Of a stretch of 64,000 nt of DNA, positions 20,334 to 29,821 are shown piece by piece. The notes below the pieces were generated by a model. It worked only from the letters and a program-made list of their open reading frames with translations. It was not told the DNA's origin and made no database searches. This DNA comes from Gossypium raimondii (lineage: Eukaryota > Streptophyta > Magnoliopsida > Malvales > Malvaceae): NCBI RefSeq assembly GCF_025698545.1, contig NC_068567.1, positions 2,232,001 through 2,296,000 of the forward strand, written 5' to 3'. The translations under genes and the position numbers were made by a program. Position 1 is the stretch's first letter. Every line of letters starts with the position of its first letter.

Positions 20334-21390
20334 TGGGAGAAAAAAGTGAAAGGGCCTCGGCTGTCAGTAGTGTTGTGTAACTAAACCTTAAATGTGGCTA
20401 ATTGTCTTGCAAGCCCTCCTTATTTATTATTTTCTTTTTATTCCCCTTCAACTCACTACATTGTGTTTAAACAAACCCTTAATCTATTTTTGTAGTTAAA
20501 TAAGCCCTTAAATTGATTTTTACTCATAAAATCCCTTTATTTTAATATTAAAGTAAATATGTTTTACCTATATTAAAGGGCTTTTTAGTATTTTAGCCCT
20601 GCTAGACTGTATGTTGTTGAACCTGGCACCTACATTGCAGAAATTGTTTGATTATTTTCAATGCATAAGAACCAATGAAAACATAGATGGAAGGCTAATA
20701 TACTAAAAGGTGCTTAATCTATTACACTTTGTTTAAACAAGCTTTTATCTTTTTTTGTAGTTAAATAGGCCCTCAAACTATGATTTTTACCCATGAAAGT
20801 CCTAAATTTTAATATTAAAGTAATACTATTTAAAAACATATAAATTAATTCGTATTCTATGTTGATATGAATTTGATGAGAATAGTTTATTAAAAAAATA
20901 AAAATTTAAAATTTGTTGAGAGTGCTTATATACATGACATGCTTAATTACTATTTTGAAATTGCTAATTACTTTTTAGATTTTATGTTTATGTTAAAGTG
21001 TATATAATTTTTATTGCATCAACAAGAAATTAAGATAAGAGCTTGAAATTCAAAATATATTTACTTTAATATTAAAATAAAGGGCTTTTATGTGTAAAAC
21101 CCATAGGTTAAGAGCTTAGTTAACTACAAAAAAAAGTTAAGGGCTTGTTTAAACATAATATAATGAGTTGAAGGGGAATAAAAAGAAAATAATATATAAC
21201 GATGGTTTACAAGGCAATTAGCCACATTTAAGCGGCACCCTTTCACTTCTTTTTCCAGTAGTCACTTAAAATGGGAATTTACACTTCAAATCCCTAAATA
21301 CTTTAACTTATTACATCTCCATTTGATACCACTTGACACTAACAAAACAGTACAGTAAAAAACATACCATTTTGATGTATATATATATTC
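20334..21390. mobile_element. Long-inverted-repeat element upstream of UGT-5
   Basis: The left arm (TTAAATGTGGCTAATTGTC ... TTTTTATTCCCCTTCAACTC ... TTTTGTAGTTAAATAAGCCC) is repeated inverted near 21050-21240 (GAGTTGAAGGGGAATAAAAA ... GCAATTAGCCACATTTAA). A third, partial arm lies near 20720-20830. There is no coding frame. It looks like a non-autonomous DNA transposon with long terminal inverted repeats. The left end is cut relative to the copy at 25520-26690. It is part of the block duplicated in front of UGT-6. Confidence 0.6.
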
Positions 21391-21590
21391 GGTTTTGTTA
21401 TTGTTTTTAACATCGGCTTTTAATTTATCACAAAATTTTCGGATAATTTTTTAAAAAAATTAATTATATTTTAATTTAAAATATAGAAATTAATGAGTCC
21501 TTGCAAAGCAAGAATGTGTGTGACAGCGTGATGAATTTTTTCCCACACAAAATCCAAAAGGAATTACGAATCTTCAAATTCGTCGGCCCA

Positions 21591-21630
21591 AACGTCACCC
21601 ATTTTCATTGCTTATCATCACTTGTAAAAA
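21591..21630 (+). promoter_or_regulatory. UGT-5 core promoter: TGACG kept, TATA box altered
   Basis: AACGTCAC lies at 21591-21598. The TATA position reads TGTAAAAA at 21623-21630, 94 bp before the ATG. The upstream ACAACGTG motif found in other copies is ACAGCGTG here. Confidence 0.55.
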
Positions 21631-21716
21631 CACTTCGATTTCCTTTCTTAGTTACTCCAAATCCGACGTTCGTAAAAAAACACCAGGTGAACTACCTACG
21701 CGCCGCCGTCACCACC

Positions 21717-23255
21717 ATGTCACAGCTTCATTTCCTCCTAGTGACCTTCCCTGCACAAGGCCACATAAACCCAACCTTACAATTTGCCAAGCATCTTATA
21801 CGTATTGGCGTACGTGTAACTTTCATCACCTGCATCTCCGCTCGCCGCCGCATGAGCAAAGTCCCCACTGCTCAAGGCCTAACGTTTTTACCCTTTTCCG
21901 ATGGCTACGACGACGGTTTTCAACCCTGCGATGACATAGACCATTACCTATCTGAATTGAGGCGACGAGGCAAAGAAGCCATCTCCGAGTTTATAACAAG
22001 CAGTGAAAACGAAGGCAAACCCGTCACTTGCATTGTCTACACCCTGTTCATCCATTGGGCCTCGGAGGTGGCGCGTAAACATCACATCCCGACAGCTTTA
22101 CTTTGGATTCAACCCGCCACCGTTTTCGACATCTATTATTTTTACTTCAACGGATACGAAACGACCTTTAAAGCTCAAGCTGATGAAACAAACCCCCAGC
22201 GTTCAATAAAATTACCAGGTCTGCCGCTACTCGCCACCCGCGACCTTCCGTCGTTCCTAACCGCTTTAAACGTTTACCGTTGGGCACTGTCGCTAATCCA
22301 AGAAAAAATGGACGTCCTCGCTGATGAATCCAACCCCAAAATCCTTGTTAACACATTCGATGCTTTGGAACACGAAGCATTAAACGCCATTGAAAATTTC
22401 AACATGGTCGGCATCGGACCTTTAATCCCATCTTCTTTCTTGAACTCAAATGACTCCTTGGATAATTCCTTGAGAACCGATCTTTTTCAATCCGGTTCAA
22501 AAGATTACCTCCAATGGTTAGACTCGAAACCAAAATCGGCCGTCGTTTACGTTTCCTTCGGGAGCATTGCAGTGTTAACGAAGCAACAAGTGGAGGAAAT
22601 CGCTCGAGCTTTAATATCCAGCCGGCGACCGTTTTTATGGGTGGTGAGGAACCGGAAAGATGGAGGCTACGAAGAGAAAGAAGAAGATAAACTGACTTGC
22701 AGGGAAGAATTGGAACAGTTTGGGATGGTGGTTCCATGGTGTTCGCAAGTGGAAGTACTGTTTCATCCATCGTTGGGTTGCTTCGTGACGCATTGTGGGT
22801 GGAACTCGAGGTTGGAGAGCATGGTGGCCGGTGTACCAGTGGTGGCTTTCCCTCAATGGTCGGATCAAGGGACTACTGCGAAGCTGATTGAAGATGTGTG
22901 GGGGAATGGGGTAAGAGTGAGTGCTAATGAAGAAGGGATCGTGGAACGTGATGAGATCGTTAGGTGCTTGGATTTGGTGATGGGGGATGATGAGAAAGGG
23001 ATGCAAGTGAAGAAGAATGTTGTGAAATGGAAAGGGTTAGCGGAGAGGCCGCCATGGAAGGTGGTTCCTTGGATATCAACCTTAAAGTTTTTGTGGATGA
23101 TGTTGCTCAAGGTTGTTGCAAGTAAATTTATCTTTTCATATAATTATCTCCATTTATATTTCGAATTCTTAAATCAAGAAATAATATTTTTAAAAACGAT
23201 CAAATTCCTCTTAACTGTTGTAATAATAATAATAATAATAATAATATCAAATTAA
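21717..23255 (+). CDS. UGT-5: UDP-glycosyltransferase, UGT75 type, with frameshifted C-terminus
   Basis: Residues 1 to about 442 match the other UGTs: PAQGHINP with His16, and the PSPG box at 341-384 ending QWSDQ, with SRLES in place of STLES. At about 23043 one base is missing (TTAGCGGAGAGG against TTAGCGGGGGAGG in the 3' fragments), so the final helix (normally EAAMEGGSLDINLKVFVDDV) is replaced. The new frame continues for about 70 residues through the 3' flank and an AAT microsatellite that reads as a run of isoleucines, to a stop at 23255, giving 512 residues. The C-terminal helix packs across both domains in family structures, so stability is doubtful. The frame is open upstream to an ATG at 21531, but that lies before the TATA position. 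Confidence 0.85.
   Translation: MSQLHFLLVTFPAQGHINPTLQFAKHLIRIGVRVTFITCISARRRMSKVPTAQGLTFLPFSDGYDDGFQPCDDIDHYLSELRRRGKEAISEFITSSENEGKPVTCIVYTLFIHWASEVARKHHIPTALLWIQPATVFDIYYFYFNGYETTFKAQADETNPQRSIKLPGLPLLATRDLPSFLTALNVYRWALSLIQEKMDVLADESNPKILVNTFDALEHEALNAIENFNMVGIGPLIPSSFLNSNDSLDNSLRTDLFQSGSKDYLQWLDSKPKSAVVYVSFGSIAVLTKQQVEEIARALISSRRPFLWVVRNRKDGGYEEKEEDKLTCREELEQFGMVVPWCSQVEVLFHPSLGCFVTHCGWNSRLESMVAGVPVVAFPQWSDQGTTAKLIEDVWGNGVRVSANEEGIVERDEIVRCLDLVMGDDEKGMQVKKNVVKWKGLAERPPWKVVPWISTLKFLWMMLLKVVASKFIFSYNYLHLYFEFLNQEIIFLKTIKFLLTVVIIIIIIIISN
23220..23250. repeat. AAT microsatellite read as coding in UGT-5
   Basis: A run of TAA/AAT units, longer than the one or two units at the equivalent place near 17280 and 29918. 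Because of the UGT-5 frameshift it becomes translated as an isoleucine-rich tail. Length changes here would alter the tail length but would normally lie in the 3'UTR. Confidence 0.75.
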
Positions 23256-23890
23256 TGATCTAAAATTCGATGGAATGTTACAAATAAATTTTTAATTTAT
23301 GTTTGTATTAAATTTATGCTTAAATTAATTTTGGCCTATGGTGTAAGTTTTTTTAAAATTTTAATGGCCAAATTTAATTAATAACATCAACAATTGAATT
23401 TTAAATTTTAAGTCAAACTAAGAGACTAAAATTTAAAAATTAAAAGTAGCAGATTAAATTTTTAAAAAATTGCAAAAGAGTACAAGAATTGGGGTATACT
23501 TAAAAAATATTAAAATTTTCTTTTCTCCTCCAATAATAGAATCTAAAGTTACGCACCTTTATAAAAATTAAAAAGAGTTAATTGTCCAAGATAAATATTA
23601 AATAATAATATTTATGGACTCGAGTACATGAAATTTATTGTTGGTCACTTAATTTATCATTTAACAATTACTTTTGTTTTGGCTATTGAGAAAATTTTCT
23701 AGCCCTTATAATGTGTATATATATATCTCCATATTATTGGATGTGTTTCTTTTTATTAAATTACATTGCCTAAGGTTGCTTATTGCCATTATGGTAATTT
23801 GTTGCATCATCCCCTGACTAATTCTTCTCATTTTTAGTGTTAGTATTCTCCAACTTAAAATCTGGGTCTCATGTTGCTTTTTGAGCATCA
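23256..23890. other. Duplicated spacer between UGT-5 and peptide gene B
   Basis: It is collinear with 17300-17938 and 29940-30557. AT-rich, no gene. Confidence 0.65.
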
Positions 23891-24079
23891 TTATACCACT
23901 CTCCTCTTCAACCCGCCGAAAAATTCAGTAGGAGCTTCTGCTTTCGATTCTGGAGAAGCTGCCACCCTTGAAGTCAAAAGTACCCTGTCAGCTTCCAAAG
24001 ATGCTGCCTCCTCTTGTCCTACTACAAATTGGATTGAGAGCACCAAAGCCAATGAGAACACAACAAAAAAAACCTTCAC
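23891..24079 (-). pseudogene. Small secreted peptide copy B (open frame, start codon lost)
   Basis: The frame encodes about 62 residues: leader KVFFVVFSLALVLSIQFVVG, a short acidic middle (QEEAASLEADRVLL) and the C-terminal motif EAPTEFFGGLKRRVV. Relative to copies A and C it lacks the KAF-DE stretch after QEE and the AF-SS region differs. The aligned start codon is ATT at 24082-24080, and the frame as read begins at GTG. Frame preservation without an AUG is odd for a simple relic. TTGACT at 24211-24216 lies upstream at the same place as in the other copies. Confidence 0.55.
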
Positions 24080-24587
24080 AATCTTTTTTTATTTTCTAAA
24101 ATGGTTAAGAAAAAAAAAGTAAACATATATTTTTATTTATGCTTAAGGTTGAAAATGAGATGAAATTTAAAGAGTTTAAAATGACATATTTTGGGTGAAT
24201 TTAGGGGTGGTTGACTAGTCTAGTGCCTAATAACCATACACGACAAAAATACATATAATTTCTCTCCACATTTTTAATGGTCATGTTTGTCACAATTTTT
24301 GGTGGTTTAAATTTACTTCTTTTTGTTTCACTTGAATACGTTGTGGGTGATCGTTTAAATTTTTTATTTTATAATTTTCACATATTTTTTCATTTATTTA
24401 AAATTTCAACCAAACAAATTTTCTCAATTTTTTTCTACTTTTAGGAAAACAAAAAGAAAAGAAATCTTTAATTTCTGAAACTAAATATACCCTAAACCTT
24501 TGCCTCCGACTCATAAGATATCAAGAATAAGATAATTATTTGATACACATGAAATGAAATTTTTATTAAGTTGGGATTTTGCCTCTT

Positions 24588-24624
<37 letters not shown>

Positions 24625-25519
24625 TGAATATAAATTAAAAAACAAATATTAAAATCCCAACTCGATTTATGAAATAAAAACCTTTCACCGTCATACCGAA
24701 CATTTCCCCTCGTTGTATCACAATAATCTTTGTAATCATAATGACAAAAGAAAGAAAAAGCTGTGGGGTATGATATTCACTACCCTCCAATTATGAGACT
24801 CATAACAGAGGGGAATTAAGAAAAAAAAATTTTAGAGTCGAAATTAAATAGTAATTTTTACGGTAGTAAAATGTAAATTTTAAAGGATTAAATCAAAATT
24901 TTATTGTTTAAAAAAAAGCTAAAGTGCAACTTTCCTTTTACTAATTTAAAATTTTAAAAATTTCTAAAAATTCTAAAAAATAAATGATAATAGAATAATT
25001 TTAAAATCTTTGTCATATACGCCAACTTGAGTTTTTGCGTCAAATATTTCGTGCTATCTGCATATCCGCTCATTTCTTGACACATTGCATAATAATTATA
25101 ACTACGCCGTCACCACAAAATCTTTTATATTCGGTTCTACAATTGCTTTTAACTTCGGTCACAAACAAAATTTTTTTTCTTAGTTATTAATAATAAAAGT
25201 GGATTATTTTATTACAAAATTAATTTATGTTATATTTTCGTTGTATAATAATTATATCTACATAAAAATAATCGATTAAATTTCAGATTAGGTAAAATTT
25301 ATTTCCAAAATTACTTAACATAATTCATAAAAATACTTCACATTATCAATGCGTCAACTTAGTTAAATGTCAAACTTAAAAAAATGTATAATGTGAACAT
25401 GGCTAAAAATTTTCTTTTTTAGATAAAACCTTAAAATAATATTTTATGGATTTTTACTTATATAATATAAAAAATTGAAATTAATAACTGAAATGGCATG
25501 CCCATGAGATTATTTACCA
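24080..25519. other. Peptide B upstream flank and AT-rich intergenic DNA
   Basis: It contains the W-box core at 24211-24216, a TA microsatellite at about 24590-24618, and segments shared with 19000-20000. No convincing gene was found. Confidence 0.6.
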
Positions 25520-26690
25520 AAATGGTATGTTTACTATGGTGTTTTACTGGTGCCGCTTGTCAAATTAGCGGTACCAGATTGAAATGTAATGATCTAAAGT
25601 ATTTAGGGACCTGATATGCAAATTTTTCATTTTGAGTGGTTGTTGGAGAAAAAAGTGAAATGGTGTCGGCTGTAGTAGTGTTGTGTAACTAAACCTTAAA
25701 TGTGGCTAATTTCCTTGCAAGCCCTCTTTATTTATTATTTTCTTTTTATTCCCCTTCCACTCATTACATTGTGTTTAAACAAACCCTTAACCTATTTTTG
25801 TAGTTAAATAAGCCCTTAACTTGATTTTAACTCATAAAATCTCTTTATTTTAATATTAAAGTAAATATGTTTTACCCATATTAAAGGGCTTTTTAGTATT
25901 TTAACCCTGCTAGACTATATGTTGTTGAACCTGACACCTACATTGCAGAAATTGTTTGATTATTTTCAATGCATAAGAACCAATGAAAACATAGATGGAA
26001 GGCTAATATACTAAAAAATGCTTAAACTAATACACTTTGTTTAAACAAGCTTTTATACTGTTTTTGTAGTTAAATAGGCCCTCAAACTATGATTTTTACT
26101 CATGAAAATCCTAAATTTTAATATTAAAGTAAAACTATTTAAAAATATATAAACTAATTCGCATTTTATGTTGATATGAATTTGATGAGAATAGTTTATT
26201 AAATAAAAAATAAAATTTAAAATTTGTTGAGAGTGCTTATATACATGATATGCTTAGTTATTATTCTGAAATTTCGATTACTTTTTTAGATTTTATGTTT
26301 ATGTTAAATTGTATATAATTTTATTGCATCAACAAGAAATTAAGATAAGAGCTTGAAATTCAAAATATATTTACTTTAATATTAAAATAAAGGGCTTTTA
26401 TGAGTAAAACCCATAGGTTAAGAGCTTATTTAACTACAAAAATAAGTTAAGAGCTTGTTTAAACACAATATAATGAGTTGAAGAGGAATAAAAAGAAAAT
26501 AATATATAACGATGGTTTACAAGGCAATTAGCCACATTTAAGCGGCACCCTTTCACTTCTTTTTCCGGTAGTCACTTAAAATGGGAATTTGCACTTCAAA
26601 TCTCTAAATACTTTAAATTATTATATTTCAGTCTGATATCACCTGACACCAACAAAACAGTACAATAACAGACATACCATTTTGATGTAT
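25520..26690. mobile_element. Long-inverted-repeat element upstream of UGT-6 (fuller copy)
   Basis: The left end near AAAATGGTATGTTTACTATG pairs with its complement near 26660-26685 (ATACCATTTTGATG). The similarity continues inward through ATCTAAAGTATTTAGGGACC, CATTTTGAGTGG, GTGAAATGGTG and TTAAATGTGGCTAATTTCC to about 25880 on one side and 26340 on the other, so the arms are about 350 bp. No coding frame is present. The class is uncertain; long terminal inverted repeats suggest a MULE-like non-autonomous element. The inner part is shared with 20334-21390. Confidence 0.6.
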
Positions 26691-26874
26691 ATATATTCGG
26701 TTTTGCTATTGTTTTTAACTTCGGCTTTTAATTTGTCACAAAATTTTTGGATAAATTTTTAAAAAAATTAATTATATTTTAATTTAACATATAGAAATTA
26801 ATGAGTCCCTACCACAAGAATGTGTGTGATGACTGTTTTTCCACGAATTTGGAATCTTCAAATTCGTCAGCCCA

Positions 26875-26912
26875 AACGTCTCCCTTAAAGTGCTTCTCAT
26901 CATTTATAAAAA
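26875..26912 (+). promoter_or_regulatory. UGT-6 core promoter: TATA intact, TGACG element mutated
   Basis: The element reads AACGTCTC at 26875-26882 in place of AACGTCAC, which removes TGACG. TATAAAAA is intact at 26905-26912, 94 bp before the ATG at 26999. The spacing argues against using the in-frame ATG at 26801, which lies before the TATA box. Confidence 0.6.
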
Positions 26913-26998
26913 CACTTCGATTTCGTTTCTTAGTTACTCCAAATCCGACGTTCGTAAAAAAAGACCAGGTGAACTACCTACGCGCCGCCGTCACCACC

Positions 26999-28396
26999 AT
27001 GTCACAGCCTCATTTCCTCCTAGTGACCTTCCCTGCACAAGGCCACATAAACCCAACCTTACAATTTGCCAAGCATCTTATACGTATTGGCGTACGTGTA
27101 ACTTTCATCACCTGCATCTCCGCTCACCGCCGCATGAGCAAAGTCCCCACTGCTCAAGGCCTAACGTTTTTACCCTTTTCCGATGGCTACGACGACGAGT
27201 GTCAACCCGGCGATGACATAGACCATTACCTATCTGAATTGAGGCGACGAGGCAAAGAAGCCGTCTCCGAGTTTATAACAAGCAGTGAAAACGAAGGCAA
27301 ACCCGTCACTTGCATTGTCTACACCCTGTTCATCCATTGGGCCTCGGAGGTGGCGCGTAAACATCACATCCCGACAGCTTTACTTTGGATTCAACCCGCC
27401 ACCGTTTTCGACATCTATTATTTTTACTTCAACGGACACGAATCCACCTTTAAAGCTCAAGCTGATGAAAAAAACCCCAAGCGTTCAATAAAATTACCAG
27501 GTCTGCCGCTACTCGCCACCCGCGACCTTCCGTCGTTCCTAACCGCTTTAAACGTTTACCGTTGGGCACTGTCGTTGATCCAAGAACAAATGGACGTCGT
27601 CGCTGATGAATCCAACCCCAAAATCCTTGTTAACACCTTCGATGCTTTGGAACACGAAGCATTAAACGCCATTGAAAATTTCATCATGGTCGGCATCGGA
27701 CCTTTAATCCCATCTTCTTTCTTGAACTCAAATGACTCCTTGGATAATTCCTTGAGAACCGATCTTTTTCAATCCGATTCAAAAGATTACCTCCAATGGT
27801 TAGACTCGAAACCAAAATCGGCCGTCGTTTACGTTTCCTTCGGGAGCATTGCGGTGTTAACGGAGCAACAAGTGGAGGAAATCGCTCGAGCTTTAATATC
27901 CAGCCGGCGACCCTTTTTATGGGTGGTGAGGAACCGGAAAGATGGAGGCGAAGAAGAGAAAGAAGAAGATAAACTGACTTGCAGGGAAGAATTGGAACAG
28001 TTTGGGATGGTGGTTCCGTGGTGTTCACAAGTGGAAGTATTGTTTCATCCATCGTTGGGTTGCTTCGTGACGCATTGTGGGTGGAACTCGAGGTTGGAGA
28101 GCATGGTGGCCGGTGTACCAGTGGTGGCTTTCCCTCAATGGACTACTGCGAAGCTGATTGAAGATGTGTGGGGGAATGGGGTGAGAGTGAGTGCTAATGA
28201 AGAAGGGATGGTGGAACGTGATGAGATCGTTAGGTGCTTGGATTTGGTGATGGGGGATGATGAGAAAGGGATGGAAGTGAAGAAAAATGTAGAGAAATGG
28301 AAAGGGTTAGCCAGTGAAGCCGCCATGGAAGGCGGCTCCATGGATATGAACCTTAAAGCTTTTGTTGATGATATTGCCGAAGGTTGTCGTAAGTAA
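26999..28396 (+). CDS. UGT-6: UDP-glycosyltransferase, UGT75 type, lacking the PSPG Asp-Gln
   Basis: A single exon of 465 residues. The N-terminal part is normal (PAQGHINP, His16), with DECQPGDD in place of DGFQPGDD. The PSPG box starts at residue 341 (WCSQVEVLFHP) and contains HCGWNSRLES, but ends FPQWTTAK. Four residues, equivalent to SDQG in UGT-2, are missing through a 12-bp in-frame deletion at about 28140, between two GG dinucleotides. The lost Asp and Gln are the last two positions of the box and contact the glucose of the donor in plant UGT structures. The protein is otherwise intact to DDIAEGCRK. I infer loss or change of catalysis with the fold perhaps kept. Upstream, the frame stays open to an ATG at 26801, which I reject on promoter grounds. 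Confidence 0.9.
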   Translation: MSQPHFLLVTFPAQGHINPTLQFAKHLIRIGVRVTFITCISAHRRMSKVPTAQGLTFLPFSDGYDDECQPGDDIDHYLSELRRRGKEAVSEFITSSENEGKPVTCIVYTLFIHWASEVARKHHIPTALLWIQPATVFDIYYFYFNGHESTFKAQADEKNPKRSIKLPGLPLLATRDLPSFLTALNVYRWALSLIQEQMDVVADESNPKILVNTFDALEHEALNAIENFIMVGIGPLIPSSFLNSNDSLDNSLRTDLFQSDSKDYLQWLDSKPKSAVVYVSFGSIAVLTEQQVEEIARALISSRRPFLWVVRNRKDGGEEEKEEDKLTCREELEQFGMVVPWCSQVEVLFHPSLGCFVTHCGWNSRLESMVAGVPVVAFPQWTTAKLIEDVWGNGVRVSANEEGMVERDEIVRCLDLVMGDDEKGMEVKKNVEKWKGLASEAAMEGGSMDMNLKAFVDDIAEGCRK

Positions 28397-29285
28397 AATT
28401 ATCAGTTTCAAATCAATTCACTGTTTCAATTCAATTACTAGTAATGTGTTATGCATATAATTATTGATTTAATATATATTCTCCAATTGAATCATTTTAA
28501 GTTCCTATTTTTTTTCGAATTCTGAAATTTTCTTCTCGATACAAATAATAATCACTAATCCATTAACTAAAATTTCAGTAAGTAATATGTGAAAATCGCA
28601 AACTAAAATGCCATTACACATATCATAATATGTTTGTTACATCAAATTTTGAAAATAATGAATTTAATAAATTTAACAATTATCGTTTAGTGAAGACTGA
28701 AATTTTAAAATTTAAAAAGTAACAAGATTAAAATGACCAAATAAAGTATAAGTATTAAATCTACAATTTTTATAAAGTAAGACTAATAATAAAATTTAAC
28801 CTTGTTTTTTCTTGAAAGAACTTGGAAGTGACCATTAAGTATAATATGTGAATCATGTGATAGATTTTGAATGTGGAAACAAACTTTTTGAAATGTGGTT
28901 GTAAGATGGAGTGGGTTGGATTTTGTGTGTGTAGTCAATGTGTAATTCTTTGCCTTTATACTATATAAAAGTATCATATTATCCGTTTAATATGTATAAC
29001 TATTTAAATATTTAGAAATGCGAAATGTATTATAGAAAAGCCTTTAGGTTTAATTTTAAAATTTTATGTTTCTAAAGTCACTAAATTATTAGTAAATTTA
29101 TGTTTTGATTACTCAACTTCAAAAAATTACAAAATGGTAATGAGTTATTAGAAAATTTTCATTCAAGTAGTTGAACTATTCAGTTTTTTTATTATTTAAG
29201 TTATTATGCTATTAAGTTCTTTTAAATTCAATTAATGAGCTCCAACTGATGATTTAACAATCGTAGAGTGGATTAGTACTCACCG
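28397..29285. other. Flank between UGT-6 and UGT 3' fragment 2
   Basis: It is collinear with 15890-16680. Compared with the UGT-3 flank it lacks the roughly 300-bp TTTAGTCCC repeat section. No gene. Confidence 0.65.
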
Positions 29286-29821
29286 ACGAGTAGAGGAAAT
29301 CGCTTGAGCTTTATTATCCAGCAGGCAACCGTTTTCATGGGTGGTGAGGAACTGGAAAGATGGAGGCTACGAAGAGAAAGAAGAAGATAAACTGACTTGC
29401 AGGGAAGAACTGGAACAGTTTGGGATGGTGGTTCCATGGTGTTCGCAAGTGGAAGTATTGTCTCATCGTCGTTGGGTTGCTTCGTGACACATTGTGGGTG
29501 AAACTCGACGTTGGAGAGCAGCCAGTGTACCGGTGGTGGCTTTCCCTCAATGGACGGATTAAGGGACTAATGCGAAGCTGATTGAAGATGTGGGGGGAAT
29601 GGGGTGAGAGTGAGTGCTAATGAAGAAGGGATCAGGGAACGTGATGAGATTGTTAGATGCTTGGGTTTGGTGATGGGGGATGAGGGGAAAGGGGTGCAAG
29701 TGAAGAAGAATGTTGAGAAATGGAAAGGGTTAGCAGGGGAGGCCGCCATGGAAGGTGGTTCCTTGGATATCAAACCTTAAAAGTTTTTGTAGATGATGTT
29801 GCTCAAGGTTGTTGCAAGTAA
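29286..29821 (+). pseudogene. UGT 3'-terminal fragment 2
   Basis: It begins at the same point of the UGT coding sequence as fragment 1 (GTAGAGGAAATCGCTTGAG) and ends with the normal stop context GGTTGTTGCAAGTAA. It carries its own extra damage, including loss around GAGAGCAGCCAGTG near 29515 and a TAA inside the former donor box (GGATTAAGGG). It is the block partner of fragment 1 and is non-coding. Confidence 0.88.

Noticed and set aside
21501-21716. N-terminal extension of UGT-5
   Set aside because: The open stretch precedes the TATA position (21623-21630) and does not resemble any UGT N-terminus. It is conserved promoter DNA that happens to be open.
22635-23006. Antisense frames of 120-140 codons opposite the UGT genes
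   Set aside because: They recur at the same place in every copy because the sense sequence is conserved; no independent codon constraint or domain is visible.
26801-26998. N-terminal extension of UGT-6 from an in-frame ATG
   Set aside because: It lies upstream of the TATA box at 26905-26912 and is not preserved as a frame in the paralogs; all copies share the ATG corresponding to 26999.
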